Positions 34,443 to 45,689 of a stretch of 64,000 nucleotides of DNA are shown here, piece by piece. The stretch spans positions 2,254,573 through 2,318,572 of the forward strand of contig NW_004624783.1 in assembly GCF_000247695.1 (NCBI RefSeq). The letters are read 5' to 3'. The notes under the pieces are model-generated. The model had not been told where the DNA came from, made no database searches, and saw only the letters and a list, made by a program, of their open reading frames with translations. How positions within the stretch are numbered: the first letter of the stretch is position 1; each line of letters opens with the position of its first letter. Position numbers and translations under genes: made by a program. This stretch comes from Heterocephalus glaber. Taxonomy: Eukaryota > Chordata > Mammalia > Rodentia > Bathyergidae.

Positions 34443-34907
34443 TGTCTTGGTTACTTTTCTCATTGCTGAGACAAAATACCCAATGCTCAAAGTTAAAGGA
34501 GGAAAGGTTTATTTTGGCCCACAGCTTGTAGAGGTTTCAGTCCATAGTTGGTTGGCTCCAGGCCGGGTGGCATGGCAGAGAAGCATCACAGAGGAGAAAC
34601 AGTCCATGGTGGGCAGAAGGCAGCAAAGAAATGAAATATCAAAGCATCAGCCTGCCTCTCCCTTTTATCCCTTTCAGGCTACTTGCCCTTTGGGCTGTAC
34701 CACCCACATCAAAATGGGCCTTCCCATTATATCCACATCCAGAACTATGCCAAACCAATCAAAGGACTAATTTAGTAATCACATACCCTTAATCCCAGCA
34801 TTGTACAGTTAATCCCAGCATCACATACTCTAGATCCAGTCACCTCTGAAAAGCCCCTCTTATGACCATGTGAGGCTTTGGAGGGACCTTAGACACAAGC
34901 TATAATA
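34443..34907 (-). mobile_element. Solo MaLR LTR inside LTR-B
   Basis: Plus strand runs from TGTCTTGGTTACTTTTCTC to ACAAGCTATAATA. A perfect 5-bp duplication ATGAC (34438-34442 and 34908-34912) flanks it. Confidence 0.88.
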
Positions 34908-34951
34908 ATGACTCACTTCAAGTAAGGTCAGAAAATCCTTCCTAGCCTTTT

Positions 34952-35033
34952 TTTTGAGGGGGGTGCCGGGAATCAAATCCAGGACCTTGTGCTTGCCAGG
35001 CAGGTGCAGCACCACTGAGTTAAATCCCTGGCC
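34952..35033 (-). repeat. ID-type SINE, antisense, inside LTR-B
   Basis: 'gtgccgggaatcaaatccag' to 'gagttaaatccctggcccc'. Duplication CCTTCCTAGCCTTTT / CCTTCTTAGCTTTTA, 13 of 15. Confidence 0.9.
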
Positions 35034-35139
35034 CCTTCTTAGCTTTTATGAGCTGCTTCAGGGGACAAAGGTGAGAGGTCAGTGAGTGATATTTTCATTT
35101 CTGTATTTTTCTCATATTCTTTCTGTCATTAGGTGGAGT

Positions 35140-35700
35140 ATAATGAGGCCCCCCCACAACAGGAATCTCAACTTACCCCACCCATAAGCTACCTTGTAGG
35201 TTCACGTAATTGTTACAGGAAATTAATTTTCAAGACACATCAGTGAACAATATAGAAAGGTTTATTAGTCAGAGTTAAAGAAGTACACACTCGAGAAAAT
35301 AGAGTGCAGGTCCTCAAAGGCACGGTATGGTTGGGGCTGGGAGTATTTATGCGTACTTAGAGATGTCCTCAAAATAGATGACCTAGGATGTATTTTCCTA
35401 GTGTTGGTCAGGTTACTCATTAGTGGGCTATGTTAGATGGTAAACCATTTGCATGTTTGTGAAATTTAGGGATATGCTACCCCCTTAATAATGCTACTTC
35501 CTGGAGGATGGAAGTCTATGGGAAGAAAAGCACAGGCTTAATGTACAGGTGAAAAGCACAGGCCCAATTTACAGGCTTATTCTACTTTAAGAACCTTAGG
35601 AATTTTTGGAGTGAGTTTTCTGGAAGGAAAAAAGGCACTGTAACCTTAGGTACTTTGTGCCTTAAAGCTGCAGTTATCTTAAAAGTAGAATTTTAAAGTT
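35140..35700 (-). mobile_element. LTR-like sequence, antisense (family unknown)
   Basis: Plus strand has an inverted poly(A) signal in 'gaaaggtttattagtcagag', a layout like an inverted LTR 3' end, followed by 'ggggctgggagtatttatg'. No partner or exact ends found. Confidence 0.35.
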
Positions 35701-35767
35701 ACAAGTTTCCTTATCTCCTTTCTAACCATCTTTATTTCTTCTATCCAATCTCACTTCTACTTAAATA

Positions 35768-36075
35768 TGTAATATACCACAGTGCTATTTGGCAGGGGTG
35801 GTGGTTGTGGTGATGGTATTAAGCTGGGGTGTCAAACTAAAGCTCAATGTAAATAGTAAAACAAGAGATTTGACCAATCAGAAAGCACCACTAACCTTTC
35901 CACTCTAACCTATTAACTATATTGTCTTTGCTTCTGCACCACCCTGTAAAAGCTCACTGTCCACCTGCTCCAGAGGCCGGGCTCTCTGTATCTCTCTGGT
36001 TCTCAGTGCTGCCCAATTCAAGAATTGCTCATCCTCAAATAAACTGTCAAAATTTATTTTCTTTAAAACTTTTCT
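35768..36075 (+). mobile_element. LTR-like sequence (family unknown)
   Basis: 'gaccaatcagaaagcacc' (CCAAT-type box), 'tgctccagaggccgggctct' and 'cctcaaataaactgtcaaaa' (poly(A) signal), in the order of a class I LTR U3-R. Boundaries are guesses. Confidence 0.4.
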
Positions 36076-36211
36076 CTTACCAGAAGTAAAAAAAAAGACT
36101 ACCCATTTTTAAAATGAGATAGAATCCCATAACCAGATGTGTATAAATATCTTAGCAAAAGTCTAAAGTCTTCTCTTCAGAGGAGAGCATACTGTGCTTC
36201 TGGATAAGGTG

Positions 36212-36496
36212 GCCACTAGCCATGGTGGTCAATGATCACTCGACATGTGGCTAATACAATTGAGATGTGCTGTAAGTGTGAAATAAACTCTAGATTTTGA
36301 ATACTTCATGCCAAAAAAGGAAAATGCTTTATTCATTTAAAATATTGTATATGGAAATTATAATATTTATTTTGGACACATTAGGATAAGATCATGTAAA
36401 ATATTAATTTCATCTGTCTTTTTTCCTTTTTTAAAATGGCTATTAGAAAATTTTAAGTTACCTGTGGCTCATATTCTAGTTCACTGTTGAACACTG
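36212..36496 (-). mobile_element. hAT-type MITE (MER1/MER3-group-like)
   Basis: 'ggccactagccatggtgg', 'attgagatgtgctgtaagtg' and 'aaattttaagttacctgtgg' in order, ending ...CACTG, which is an inverted CAGTG terminus. Non-autonomous; exact family not certain. Confidence 0.5.
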
Positions 36497-36499
36497 AGG

Positions 36500-38510
36500 C
36501 AGTGAATGGTTTTGGTGACAAGCCATTCTGTGAGATCTTATTCAATGTTATTGGCCTAATAAGCTTTGGTAACAAGAGATCACAGAAGATGTTATTCACT
36601 TGTACCTGTCTTAATACATATAAAGCACAGAAGGATGTATGGTCAGGTATGAATTATATCCTAAGATCCTTCAGTGTTAACCAGGGCTTTTCTTACTTGG
36701 CGTTAAAGAAAGGATTTCTGTCTGGCACTAAAAGCATCCAAGGTCTGCTCAAGCTGTTTCTTTTATGCCTTTCTCCTGATACATCAATTAAGAAGGCTTT
36801 GATGACCTGAGCTAACTGTGTGTCAGAGAGCTCCCTGCTCACCTGCTAATTAACTCTCCAAAGAAAGCACAGGAGCTGCCATATCTAGAGGCTTCCATTT
36901 CTGCTTCCTGCTTTGGCAGGCAGAACAAGCAAATCACCCACCCAAGTTCACGCTTTTGTCTTTCTGGTTGAGAAAGACTTTTCTTAACAAATAATAGCGC
37001 TCTTTGCATGACTTCATCTTTGCAAATAGAGGGACCTCTTTGTTAAAAGCAAGGCTCCAGCAATTTTTGCCAGTGACCAGGACTTTTCTTTGCAAGTACC
37101 ATAGTACTTAGACACAAAACTCCTCTACATTTGAATAGGTCAAAAATGGACTAACAGAGCGGGTCTTCTCTCATTGCATTTTATTTAATTTCCTGGAGAG
37201 CAGAACTATTTATTGGCTGGCTCCCAAATTTCACTTCTCTTGTTGAAATGGATGATTTTATATTTTCTTCTAAGTTCAACTTCCTGCTGGACTCCCCCAC
37301 TTCAAGGCCCCACAATCAGTGTGTGCCAGATAAGCTTGCCTCCATCCACAGGGCCCTTCTCCTCTACCACTGCTGTTCACTACAGCTGTTCACCAGCTAC
37401 TGCCTTGCCAGTCACCAGGCTCAAAACATTGATGACTAGCAAACTATGCCATGTCAACATATTTTCACTTCTTGTCCTCATCCCCTCTTTTTTGGTCTGC
37501 TGCCATTTTCCTAATTCAGACTTTCTTTGCTTCTTTTTCATATAAATGCCACATTTCTCACCTTGACAGCTTCTTGGCTTTTTATTTTTTTTTCTGAGGA
37601 GGAGCATGTGAGTTCATCTTTCTGTGGAGGTCTGAGCAAGTCACTCCCTGGCACAGGACTTGGTTCCCTGGGGCCTATATCCTCAGGACAACTATCTCAA
37701 AGCACGTTAGGCCAAAGTGGATACAACCAAACATGAACAGAAAACAAGAAAACTCTCCCAGATAAAAAAGCTGGAAATCTTCCCAGCATTCAAAGCTATC
37801 TGTTGCTTGGGTATAATATTCCTTCCTATGATTCCTCTTCAAGCAGAGGTTCCAGTACAGCCTTCTTTCCATGCCCAGGTATGTATTCATTATCTAGGAG
37901 GTTCACCTTCATCTCTTTATTACCAGGAAGGAGACTGAGGGGTTCTACCCTGGGGAGATCAGAGATCCAGCTCAGCCCAGACAAGAGCGTGTTCCTCCAA
38001 AAACAGAGTTCAAAAGCAGACATGCTCTGAGGCAAATCACCAAGGAAAATTAGAGTAACAGAGAGACAACACAAACAGTTAAGGAAACCCAAGTACACCC
38101 AAGGCAGTGGGAAAAGAAGCAGGTGTGGGAAAGTTCAAAGAAAAATATATGGTTGTAAAGTATGGAGTAAGGGTTAATCAGTTGATTCTTAGGAGAAGGG
38201 AAAGGAAAGAGGGTTTATTGGGATGCTTATTAGCACATGGGGCTTCAGTTGACACTGGAAAAATACTGCTGATCAGTTGTAAATATCCTGTTGTTTTAGA
38301 GGGTTCTGTTTGCATCTTTGGTTGACCACTCTTGCAAAGTGTTCATAATGACTTTAATCTTTTGGTGCACTGCAGCCTGTAAATGTTAAAGTTTGACAAA
38401 TAGGTTGCTCAAGTGGGCTGGATCACTACCTTGTTAATGTCTAATTCTCTACCTAACATCCCTCTCTACCTTTATCTAAGGCTGTCTTTTTCCATGTCTA
38501 AAATACAGTA
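36500..38510. other. Intergenic DNA, unclassified
   Basis: Mostly single-copy. Several short overlapping open frames between 37213 and 38098 lie on both strands and have no common structure; I regard none as genes. Confidence 0.45.
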
Positions 38511-38512
38511 CA

Positions 38513-38513
<1 letters not shown>

Positions 38514-38548
<35 letters not shown>
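38514..38548. repeat. (GT)n microsatellite
   Basis: About 17 GT units abutting an MLT1-like LTR. Confidence 0.97.
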
Positions 38549-38550
<2 letters not shown>

Positions 38551-39453
38551 TAGTTTTCTAGGGCTGCTGTTACCAACTACCACTAACTGGTGACTTAATG
38601 CAACAGAAATTTACTGTCTTACATATCTGGAAGTCAGAAGTATGTGATCAGGATGTCAGCGGTGCCGCTCCCTCTCAAGGCCTCTCTTCTAGCCTCACTT
38701 CGCTCTGTGACTTGTGGCAACAAACTCCCACCCTTATACGGGGTCTTCCCATATGTGTGCCTATCTCCATATTTCCCCCTGTAGGGGAGAAAAGTAATGT
38801 ATTTCCCATCCAATTTATAGTTCAAATCTGAGACTCCTATAATAAAAGATAGATTAACAAGAGACAAATATATACATTTATTCATCATAAGTTTTATGTC
38901 ACACTATACCCTTCATGAGTGAAGACACAAAGAAATGGGGACTCGTGTATTTTTATGGATAGGTGAGCAGAGGTATGACTGGAGGACAAAGGGTCTGATC
39001 TAATGGTAATAAGCTTGGGTGGGGGATTTGGTAAGGCCTGTCTTCTCAGATTCTTCTTGGCATTCTTGTGTTATATTCTTTCCACCGGCATAGGACAACA
39101 TGACTGTCTCATGAAGGTCTTCAAGGGAGAAGAGAAGGAGAAGGTGAGAGAATGACCTTCCTAGGTTTTATGGCCTATTTCAAGGTGATAGAAAAGTGAG
39201 AATGACCTTCCTGCCCTTTTTGTTTTCTCAAATGCCACAACATGCTATATTGGAGTAGCATGTCCAGAGCTCCATCATCTTGTTTTATTGGAAGATGTAA
39301 ACTATAGACCCACCTTATTCCAGTATGACATCATCTTAACAAATTACACCTACAAGATCCTGCTGACAAATATGATTACATTCTGAGGTATCAGAGCTCA
39401 TGACTTCAATACACAAAGTTTTGGAGGACATAGTTGAATCCATAACACCATCC
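38547..39453 (-). mobile_element. MLT1-like LTR, antisense, interrupted by LTR-B
   Basis: Left piece 38547 to about 38775 ('tattagttttctagggctgc', 'caacagaaatttactgtct', 'ggaagtcagaagta') and right piece about 39246-39453 ('catcatcttaacaaattaca', 'gaggacatagttgaatccat') are the two ends of an inverted MLT1-class LTR. Confidence 0.6.
38778..39245 (-). mobile_element. LTR-B copy, antisense, within the MLT1-like LTR
   Basis: 'tgtaggggagaaaagtaatg', 'ataataaaagatagattaac', 'cataagttttatgtcacac' and 'cctaggttttatggcctat' match the inverted LTR-B at 34088 and 55043. Insertion points are approximate. Confidence 0.6.
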
Positions 39454-39459
39454 TTTAAG

Positions 39460-41240
39460 ACAACCCAAATGCCACCTTCTGGAAACATCCCTGACTCTGC
39501 CCATTTCCATAACCCTTGACATAATCTCTATTCTTCTGTGAGTGCCTCTGGCCTGAGTAACTCAGAACTTTTCCCTGTTTTATGACACAAAACACTGGCT
39601 TTGCATCTGGTTCAGATGTTTCAGTTGGCTCCAAGTTATCTTCTACAGGGAATGTTGACCTTGCCTGTACAGCTTCTAATTCTCATGCCTGTATCTCATC
39701 TGCCTTGGAGAATAGAGCACAGGAAGGAAAATAGCTCTTCTTGGTCCCAGAGGTTATTTTTTGCCTCACAACAGCACCACGGTTCTGTGGACAGCCCGGA
39801 AGCAGCACCTCCAATTGCTGTGGCAGAAGAACTGAAGTTGTTCTGAACTATCCCCAATCAGCAACTTTCCCATCCAGAGCAGATAATCTGCTAGTTAAGA
39901 TGCAGATCTTGATTTCCTTTCACAGCCTGCTCAGCCACATTTTGTGGTTTTGATTAGGAAACAGAGCCTTTTGTGTGAGAATTGGGTCGGGTCACACCAT
40001 TTAATAAAGCTATCATGACTGATGCAAGCACTACACACAAAAGGAAGCAGGAGTCGCACAGCTGTACTCTTTGTGGCATGAAATCGTGCAGCTTGCACTT
40101 GGGTAGAGACCTTTTTGATGTCACAGGGTGAGGGATTAAGTCATAATTATGTAGATCTAAATTACCTTCCAGCAAACCCACCGGCAGTTCTTCATTAACA
40201 TCACAGCAGGCTTTAATTCCGGCATAAGACTGATCATCCTTCAGCTGCCTGACATCCAGCCTGCAGAATATGTTTGGAATTAAGCAGGGACCTTGGCTGA
40301 AAAGAACATCAGGTGCTGTTTCTCTTTTGTCTCAGATGTTACATTGATTAATATGTGTGAGCCCTCTTTTCATGACAGGGCTTGGGATATGGCCCCACAC
40401 ACCTGCTTTCACAGTCCAATGCTCCCCGTGCTGGAATCTTAGAACCAGTAGTTATGGGGACCTTAGCTAAAACTGCTAATTTAAGTTTGATCAGAAGGCC
40501 CTGCAACCCTAGGTCATATTTTTCACCCCCAGAATCATTTATGACTGAGATGGCCAATGGAACACACCATGAATATTTTCCAGACCCCAAATGGCTCTTC
40601 AGACTTTGAATCAGAGCTATAACATCTTAGTGCTTCTCCCTAAGAAGGCTGAGATAAGCAGGAGGAAGGGCTTATGGAGAAAAAGGATCATCTGGTAGCT
40701 TGGGCATTTCTGTCCCATCTCAAGTGGTAGAGGTAGATCCCTGTTCAATGTGCAGGAAGCCTTGGCATTAATTATTTGACTCTTCCTTTGGGTCACTCAG
40801 TTGCTTGTCTCAGCAAAGATAGTCTATGAGCCAAAATCACCTCTTGCATCTTCCATTAGGGTGAACCACAGTGACCACCTCCAATGTATGCAAAATATAA
40901 TAGCCTGATGTAAGTGGACTGACTGCAAAGTAGCCTCTGTGAACAAAGAAGAGTAAGATTTGCACTAGACCATGAAGGAGTGAATGATTGTCACACTCAT
41001 CTCTGGGACTTGTTATATTTGTAAAAAGGAATCTTTAGCTTATTTTATATTTGATAGTACCTAGCTGCTAACAAAAGCACACAGGAGATATCAAAGAGTT
41101 AGGAGAGACCATCCCAGCCAGTGGATATCTAAATAGACCTGCTTTTGAAAAAGAACACATCACCAGGCTTCACACCAGGCCTACTAAATCAACATTTCCA
41201 TTGGCTTGAAGTTGGATTTTCTTCCTCTTTGAGTTTCCAT
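39460..41240. other. Intergenic DNA with a possible conserved element
   Basis: 39957-40260 retains CpGs and is repeat-free, so it may be a conserved noncoding element. No gene. Confidence 0.4.
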
Positions 41241-41255
41241 GAGTCTTAGTTTTTT

Positions 41256-41350
41256 TGTTGTTGTTTTTTGTTTTTTTGGTACCGGGGATCGAACTTGGGT
41301 CCTTGTGCTTGCGAAGCAGGCAGCGGAACCACTGAACTAAATCCCCAGCC
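41256..41350 (-). repeat. ID-type SINE, antisense
   Basis: 'ggtaccggggatcgaacttg' to 'actaaatccccagccc'. Flanks are GTCTTAGTTTTT (left) and GGCTTAGTTTTT (right). A third copy of the flank appears at 41389-41405. Confidence 0.9.
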
Positions 41351-41439
41351 CAAGGCTTAGTTTTTAAAAATTTTTATTTTTTTATTTTTCCAAGGCTTAG
41401 TTTTAATTGGTGCAACTTCCTAATTCTTCTTTGTCATCT

Positions 41440-41600
41440 CTGATAGTTGTTTTTATTTTATTTTATTCTACTTTATCGAGATAGGATCTCGATATGCTGT
41501 CCAAGGTGGTCTCAAACTCCTGGGCTCAAGTGATCCTTCTAGCTCAGCTTTCTGAATACTGGAACTACAGGTAGTGGGTGTCACTGTACTCAGCTTGTTT
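41440..41600 (-). repeat. B1-like SINE, antisense
   Basis: (TTTTA)n, 'cgagataggatctcgatatg', 'gtctcaaactcctgggctca', 'ggaactacaggtagtgg'. Confidence 0.75.
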
Positions 41601-42011
41601 TCAAATTTTTTATCTTAACTTCTTTATGTATATACTTAATAATTCCAGATGACTTCAAATCCTTCCTGGAAAACAGATGGTGGTGGTGAGTATCAAATTA
41701 TAAGTAAATTTGAAAATAGAGATCATCTTGTGCTGAAACAATCCTCTAGGCACCAGAGATGAAAATCACATCCATCATCTGTGATAAGTGGCCATCTATC
41801 TTCTGATGAATCTTGAAATGACAAGCAGCACACTACTTTCAAATGCAATTTATTCCATTGTGGGCTGCTCTTACTATGCGAAGTTCTTCCTTGTTTTAAA
41901 ACAAAGTTATGTGTGGTAACATTTCCCTATTTGTTTTCATTCTTTCCTTTGATTGTTTCAGAGGATTTTTTCCCCCTTTGGTGAGACATTAATTATACTT
42001 CCCTTTTAACA

Positions 42012-42693
42012 TGAAATAGGAAGAAAAGGGGCAAAGGGGAANNNNNNNNNNNNNNNNNNNNNNNNNNNNNNNNNNNNNNNNNNNNNNNNNNNNNNNNNNN
42101 NNNNNNNNNNNNNNNNNNNNNNNNNNNNNNNNNNNNNNNNNNNNNNNNNNNNNNNNNNNNNNNNNNNNNNNNNNNNNNNNNNNNNNNNNNNNNNNNNNNN
42201 NNNNNNNNNNNNNNNNNNNNNNNNNNNNNNNNNNNNNNNNNNNNNNNNNNNNNNNNNNNNNNNNNNNNNNNNNNNNNNNNNNNNNNNNNNNNNNNNNNNN
42301 NNNNNNNNNNNNNNNNNNNNNNNNNNNNNNNNNNNNNNNNNNNNNNNNNNNNNNNNNNNNNNNNNNNNNNNNNNNNNNNNNNNNNNNNNNNNNNNNNNNN
42401 NNNNNNNNNNNNNNNNNNNNNNNNNNNNNNNNNNNNNNNNNNNNNNNNNNNNNNNNNNNNNNNNNNNNNNNNNNNNNNNNNNNNNNNNNNNNNNNNNNNN
42501 NNNNNNNNNNNNNNNNNNNNNNNNNNNNNNNNNNNNNNNNNNNAAATAGGGAAGGGTGGAGGGGGTGAAGGGAGGGCTAGGAATGGGGAAAAAATAGGAA
42601 CCAAGATGCATCATGTAAAGGTACAAGTTCCCAATGAGAAATGTAAATGTGTTGTATACCTAAAATGTACCAATAAAAGAATTTAATTAAAAA
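42012..42693 (+). mobile_element. L1 3' end containing an assembly gap
   Basis: 'aggaagaaaaggggcaaag' on the left and 'aaatagggaagggtggagg', 'atgtgttgtatacctaaaat', 'caataaaagaatttaatt' on the right match the 3' UTR at 7740-8005. A 16-bp duplication AATTATACTTCCCTTT (41991-42006 and 42694-42709) shows one single insertion. Confidence 0.93.
42042..42543. other. Assembly gap (502 N)
   Basis: Unknown bases wholly inside the L1 3' UTR purine tract. Long X-filled reading frames here are artefacts. Confidence 0.99.
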
Positions 42694-42959
42694 AATTATA
42701 CTTCCCTTTAATTCTTTAGTCATAGTTTCTTTTACTTCTTTGAACATATTTATATTAGCTGATTAGAAGTTTTTGTATAATGAGTGCAACATTTAAGCTT
42801 TCTCAGAGAGTGTTTCTATTGGCTGTTTTTCCCCCTATGTAGAGCCCATACTTTCCTGTTTCTTTGCGTGTCTCAACTTTTTATTGTTGACAGAGCCATT
42901 TATGTATTTAATTTTAAAACTGAAGTGTGTAAAATAGTGTAATAGTTATGCTTTTAAAG

Positions 42960-43025
42960 TATAGACATGGGCTAGGGAGTTGAATACTTGCCCTGAGTCC
43001 AATCCCCATCACTGCAAAATAAACA
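42960..43025 (+). repeat. Worn ID-like fragment
   Basis: 'gggctagggagttgaatact' and 'gagtccaatccccatcactg' preserve only traces of the ID boxes. Confidence 0.45.
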
Positions 43026-43404
43026 ACAAGAGCAGCTAGTAAAGAAGATGTATAATTCAGAGCATTTTAGCATATTCACAGGATGGGCAAATATTATCAA
43101 TATCTAATGCCAGAACATTTTTGTCACCCTGAAACTTTACACCTGATAGTTGAAAAATGGACATTAAAATAATGTAACGGGGTAACCCTGGAAATCAGAA
43201 CCCTTCCTTGACCAGTGGTTTGTTCCTGTTTTATTATTGTTGTTGTTTAGTAACTTTTCTAGAAAAAAATCTGCATTAGATGTACTCATTGTTAAGGTTT
43301 AAATACTAAATATTCCCCCAAAACTCATGTCCCCAGTGTAGCAATATTCAGAGGAGGGTCCTAGAAAGTTAACTGGATCATGCTTTAAATTCATTGATGA
43401 AACT

Positions 43405-43562
43405 GTAATTTATTTATTTGTTTAGAGACAGGGTCTTGCTACATAGTTCAGGCTGGCCTTAAATTCATTATGTAGTCCAGGCTGGCCTCGAACTTGCAGC
43501 AGTGATCCTCCTGCCTCAGCCTCTCGAATGCTAGGATTATGGGCATGCACCATCATGCCCGG
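43405..43562 (-). repeat. B1-like SINE, antisense
   Basis: 'tagagacagggtcttgctac', two 'caggctggcct' blocks, 'ctcctgcctcagcctctcg', 'gcaccatcatgcccgg'. Well preserved. Confidence 0.88.
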
Positions 43563-43569
43563 GTTGTGG

Positions 43570-44685
43570 TCATATCTTAAGGCCCACCATTGAGTACCTG
43601 TACTCAGAACTAAAATCCAAGGTCTTTTCTCTTAACCTGGCCCCAAGCTGCCTTAACAGTTATAACACTTCACCATAGAATTAAGGTGGTGGGGAGGCCA
43701 GGTCTTTGGTGAATGCTTTATAGCCGAAGAGGGCACTTTTCCAGAAGAGCCTCTTTTCTCTTTGACCATTTGGAAAGCCAGTAGCCTCTGTACAGCCTTG
43801 TAAGGCAGGGAGGCATCTACTTTCAGAAAAGCCTTCCCTAGGTCCTCCTGAGACCAAGGTAATCCAAGGGGAACTCAGGTGTTAAGCTGAGAGAGGAGGA
43901 CCTGCCAACCTCTTGAGATCTTCACTGATCAGCTTTCCCCTCCAGGTTTCCCAGTGCTGATCCTACCAATTGCAGCCACAATCTCACTTTTGGCCACTCA
44001 AGAAATGTTTGTATAGTTCATGGTGCCCTGAGAAGAGATTTTATGCTGTCTGTAACAATGACATATCTTTCTGTTATCAGATAATTTAGGAAACATCCAT
44101 GACTTCCACAAGAGCCTTTGGGAGTTATAATTTAGGTCTGCACATTTATCTTGGAAACAGCGGCCTTTACAATGACCAGTGGTAGGTGGTGACCAAGTGA
44201 TAACTGATCAGGAGAAATTCCACTCCTTTGGCTGAGCCATGCTTCCAAAAAGGGACGGCTGAGACTGAACTGACCAAAGCTCTTTCTTTGTGAAAGGCCT
44301 TCTCAGCAGAGCCAGGCGAGCAACTCATTGGAGCCAGACAGCTTTGGCTTGTATTGCCTGTGCATATTACTGATGTTGGAAGGGGTCCTGTTGGCTTTCT
44401 ATGAGTCTCATTGTTCTGTGGAGAAAGAGCTGGAGAGAGATTCATTTTGTAAGACACTTACATAGAGGAACTGACCCACACAGTAGAAGGTTAGGAGGGG
44501 AATAATGTATATACAGATCTTGCCCTCCTCGGAATCTTGAACCTGAGAGTGTGGTAGGTTAAAGAAGGCTGCAGCTTCACTAGTATTCCTTCTAATGGGA
44601 AGTGGATCTCTTAGTGGTCTGTTACTTTTTGACCTTTAGAGTATGACCAAATGATAGTATGCAATTTTATGCCTGGTCTCTAACA
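43570..44685. other. Intergenic DNA, unclassified
   Basis: Single-copy looking. The open frame at 44167-44457 (minus) has no recognisable domain or splice context. Confidence 0.4.
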
Positions 44686-44690
44686 GAACT

Positions 44691-45077
44691 TGTGTTTGTT
44701 ACTTTTCCTCTTGTTGCTGAGACAAAATACCCAATCCTCAAAATTAAAGGGGAAAAGGTTTATTTAGCTCACAGTTCACAGAGGTTTCAGTCCATAATCG
44801 GCTGACTCCAGGGCAGGGTGCAGAGGGATCACAGTTCAAGGCAGCGGAAGACAGCAAAAGCAACAAGGGAGCTTAACAGTGTCTCTCTGCCCCTTTTATC
44901 CCATCCAGACTACTGGGATTAGGGCGGTGCCAAACCAATCACTCACGTGTAGTGATTTAGTAATCACACATCCTTAGTCCCAGCATCACACATTCCAGAT
45001 TCAGCCAACTCTGAAAAGGAAGCCTCACTTCATCTGCATGAGGCTTTTGGGGGGACATCTATACAGAAAGCATAACA
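44691..45077 (-). mobile_element. Solo MaLR LTR, antisense
   Basis: TGTGTTTGTTACTTTTCC to AAAGCATAACA, with inverted poly(A) signal in 'aaggtttatttagctca'. Flanks GAACT and GGACT are a 5-bp duplication with one change. Confidence 0.85.
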
Positions 45078-45178
45078 GGACTGGTAGCTTCTGTTTTAGA
45101 CTCTTAGAGCCTTAAGCCATTATCATGAAAGATGTTCAACTACTCTGTTGGAGAAACTCCATGGAGAGGCTCAAAGAT

Positions 45179-45182
<4 letters not shown>

Positions 45183-45214
<32 letters not shown>
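45183..45214. repeat. (GA)n microsatellite
   Basis: About 16 GA units. Confidence 0.97.
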
Positions 45215-45216
<2 letters not shown>

Positions 45217-45435
45217 CCAGCTGTGGAGCCTGACCAGTTGTTCCCACTAAGGTGTCAGGCCTGTAAGTAAAGCAAGCCATCTAGGGTCCTCCAGACTGGC
45301 CCAGATGGCAACTTAATATCACAAGTGACCCCAGTGGGTGCCACAGTAGTGGAAGAATCACCCCACTGTGCCTTTCCCAAATTCATGACCTATAGAATCA
45401 TGGGATATAATCATTGTTTTAAAATATGAAGTTTT

Positions 45436-45527
45436 GGGCCGGGGATTTAACTCAGTGGTTTCGCTGCCTGCTGCGCAAGCACAAGGACCCGAGTTCAATC
45501 TCTGGGACCAAAAAAATTAAAAAAAAA
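45436..45527 (+). repeat. ID-type SINE
   Basis: 'gggccggggatttaactcag' A box and diverged B box 'gagttcaatctc'. Perfect 15-bp duplication AAAATATGAAGTTTT at 45421-45435 and 45528-45542. Confidence 0.95.
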
Positions 45528-45689
45528 AAAATATGAAGTTTTAATTTTAATCATGCAGAGATAAATAACTGGAACAGGAAGCCAGTGCCCTTCTATGACA
45601 GTGTCCCTTATTCATGAACTAGGGACCAGAGTTAGACTCTGGCTTTTCTGTAGCTGTATGTAGATGGGGAATATATGGAATATATATAC

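Larger units (their letters stand above)
34088..35130 (-). mobile_element. LTR-B copy, antisense, interrupted twice
   Basis: 34088-34442 ('ctataggggaggaaaaata', 'ctataacaaaagacagagta') and 34913 to about 35130 ('agcttttatgagctgcttc') are the two parts of an inverted LTR-B, split by a MaLR LTR (34443-34907) and an ID SINE (34952-35033). Confidence 0.6.

Noticed and set aside
41993..42626. The two longest frames of the window (203 and 206 codons, minus)
   Set aside because: Most residues are N-derived X across the gap; the rest is the L1 3' UTR purine tract.
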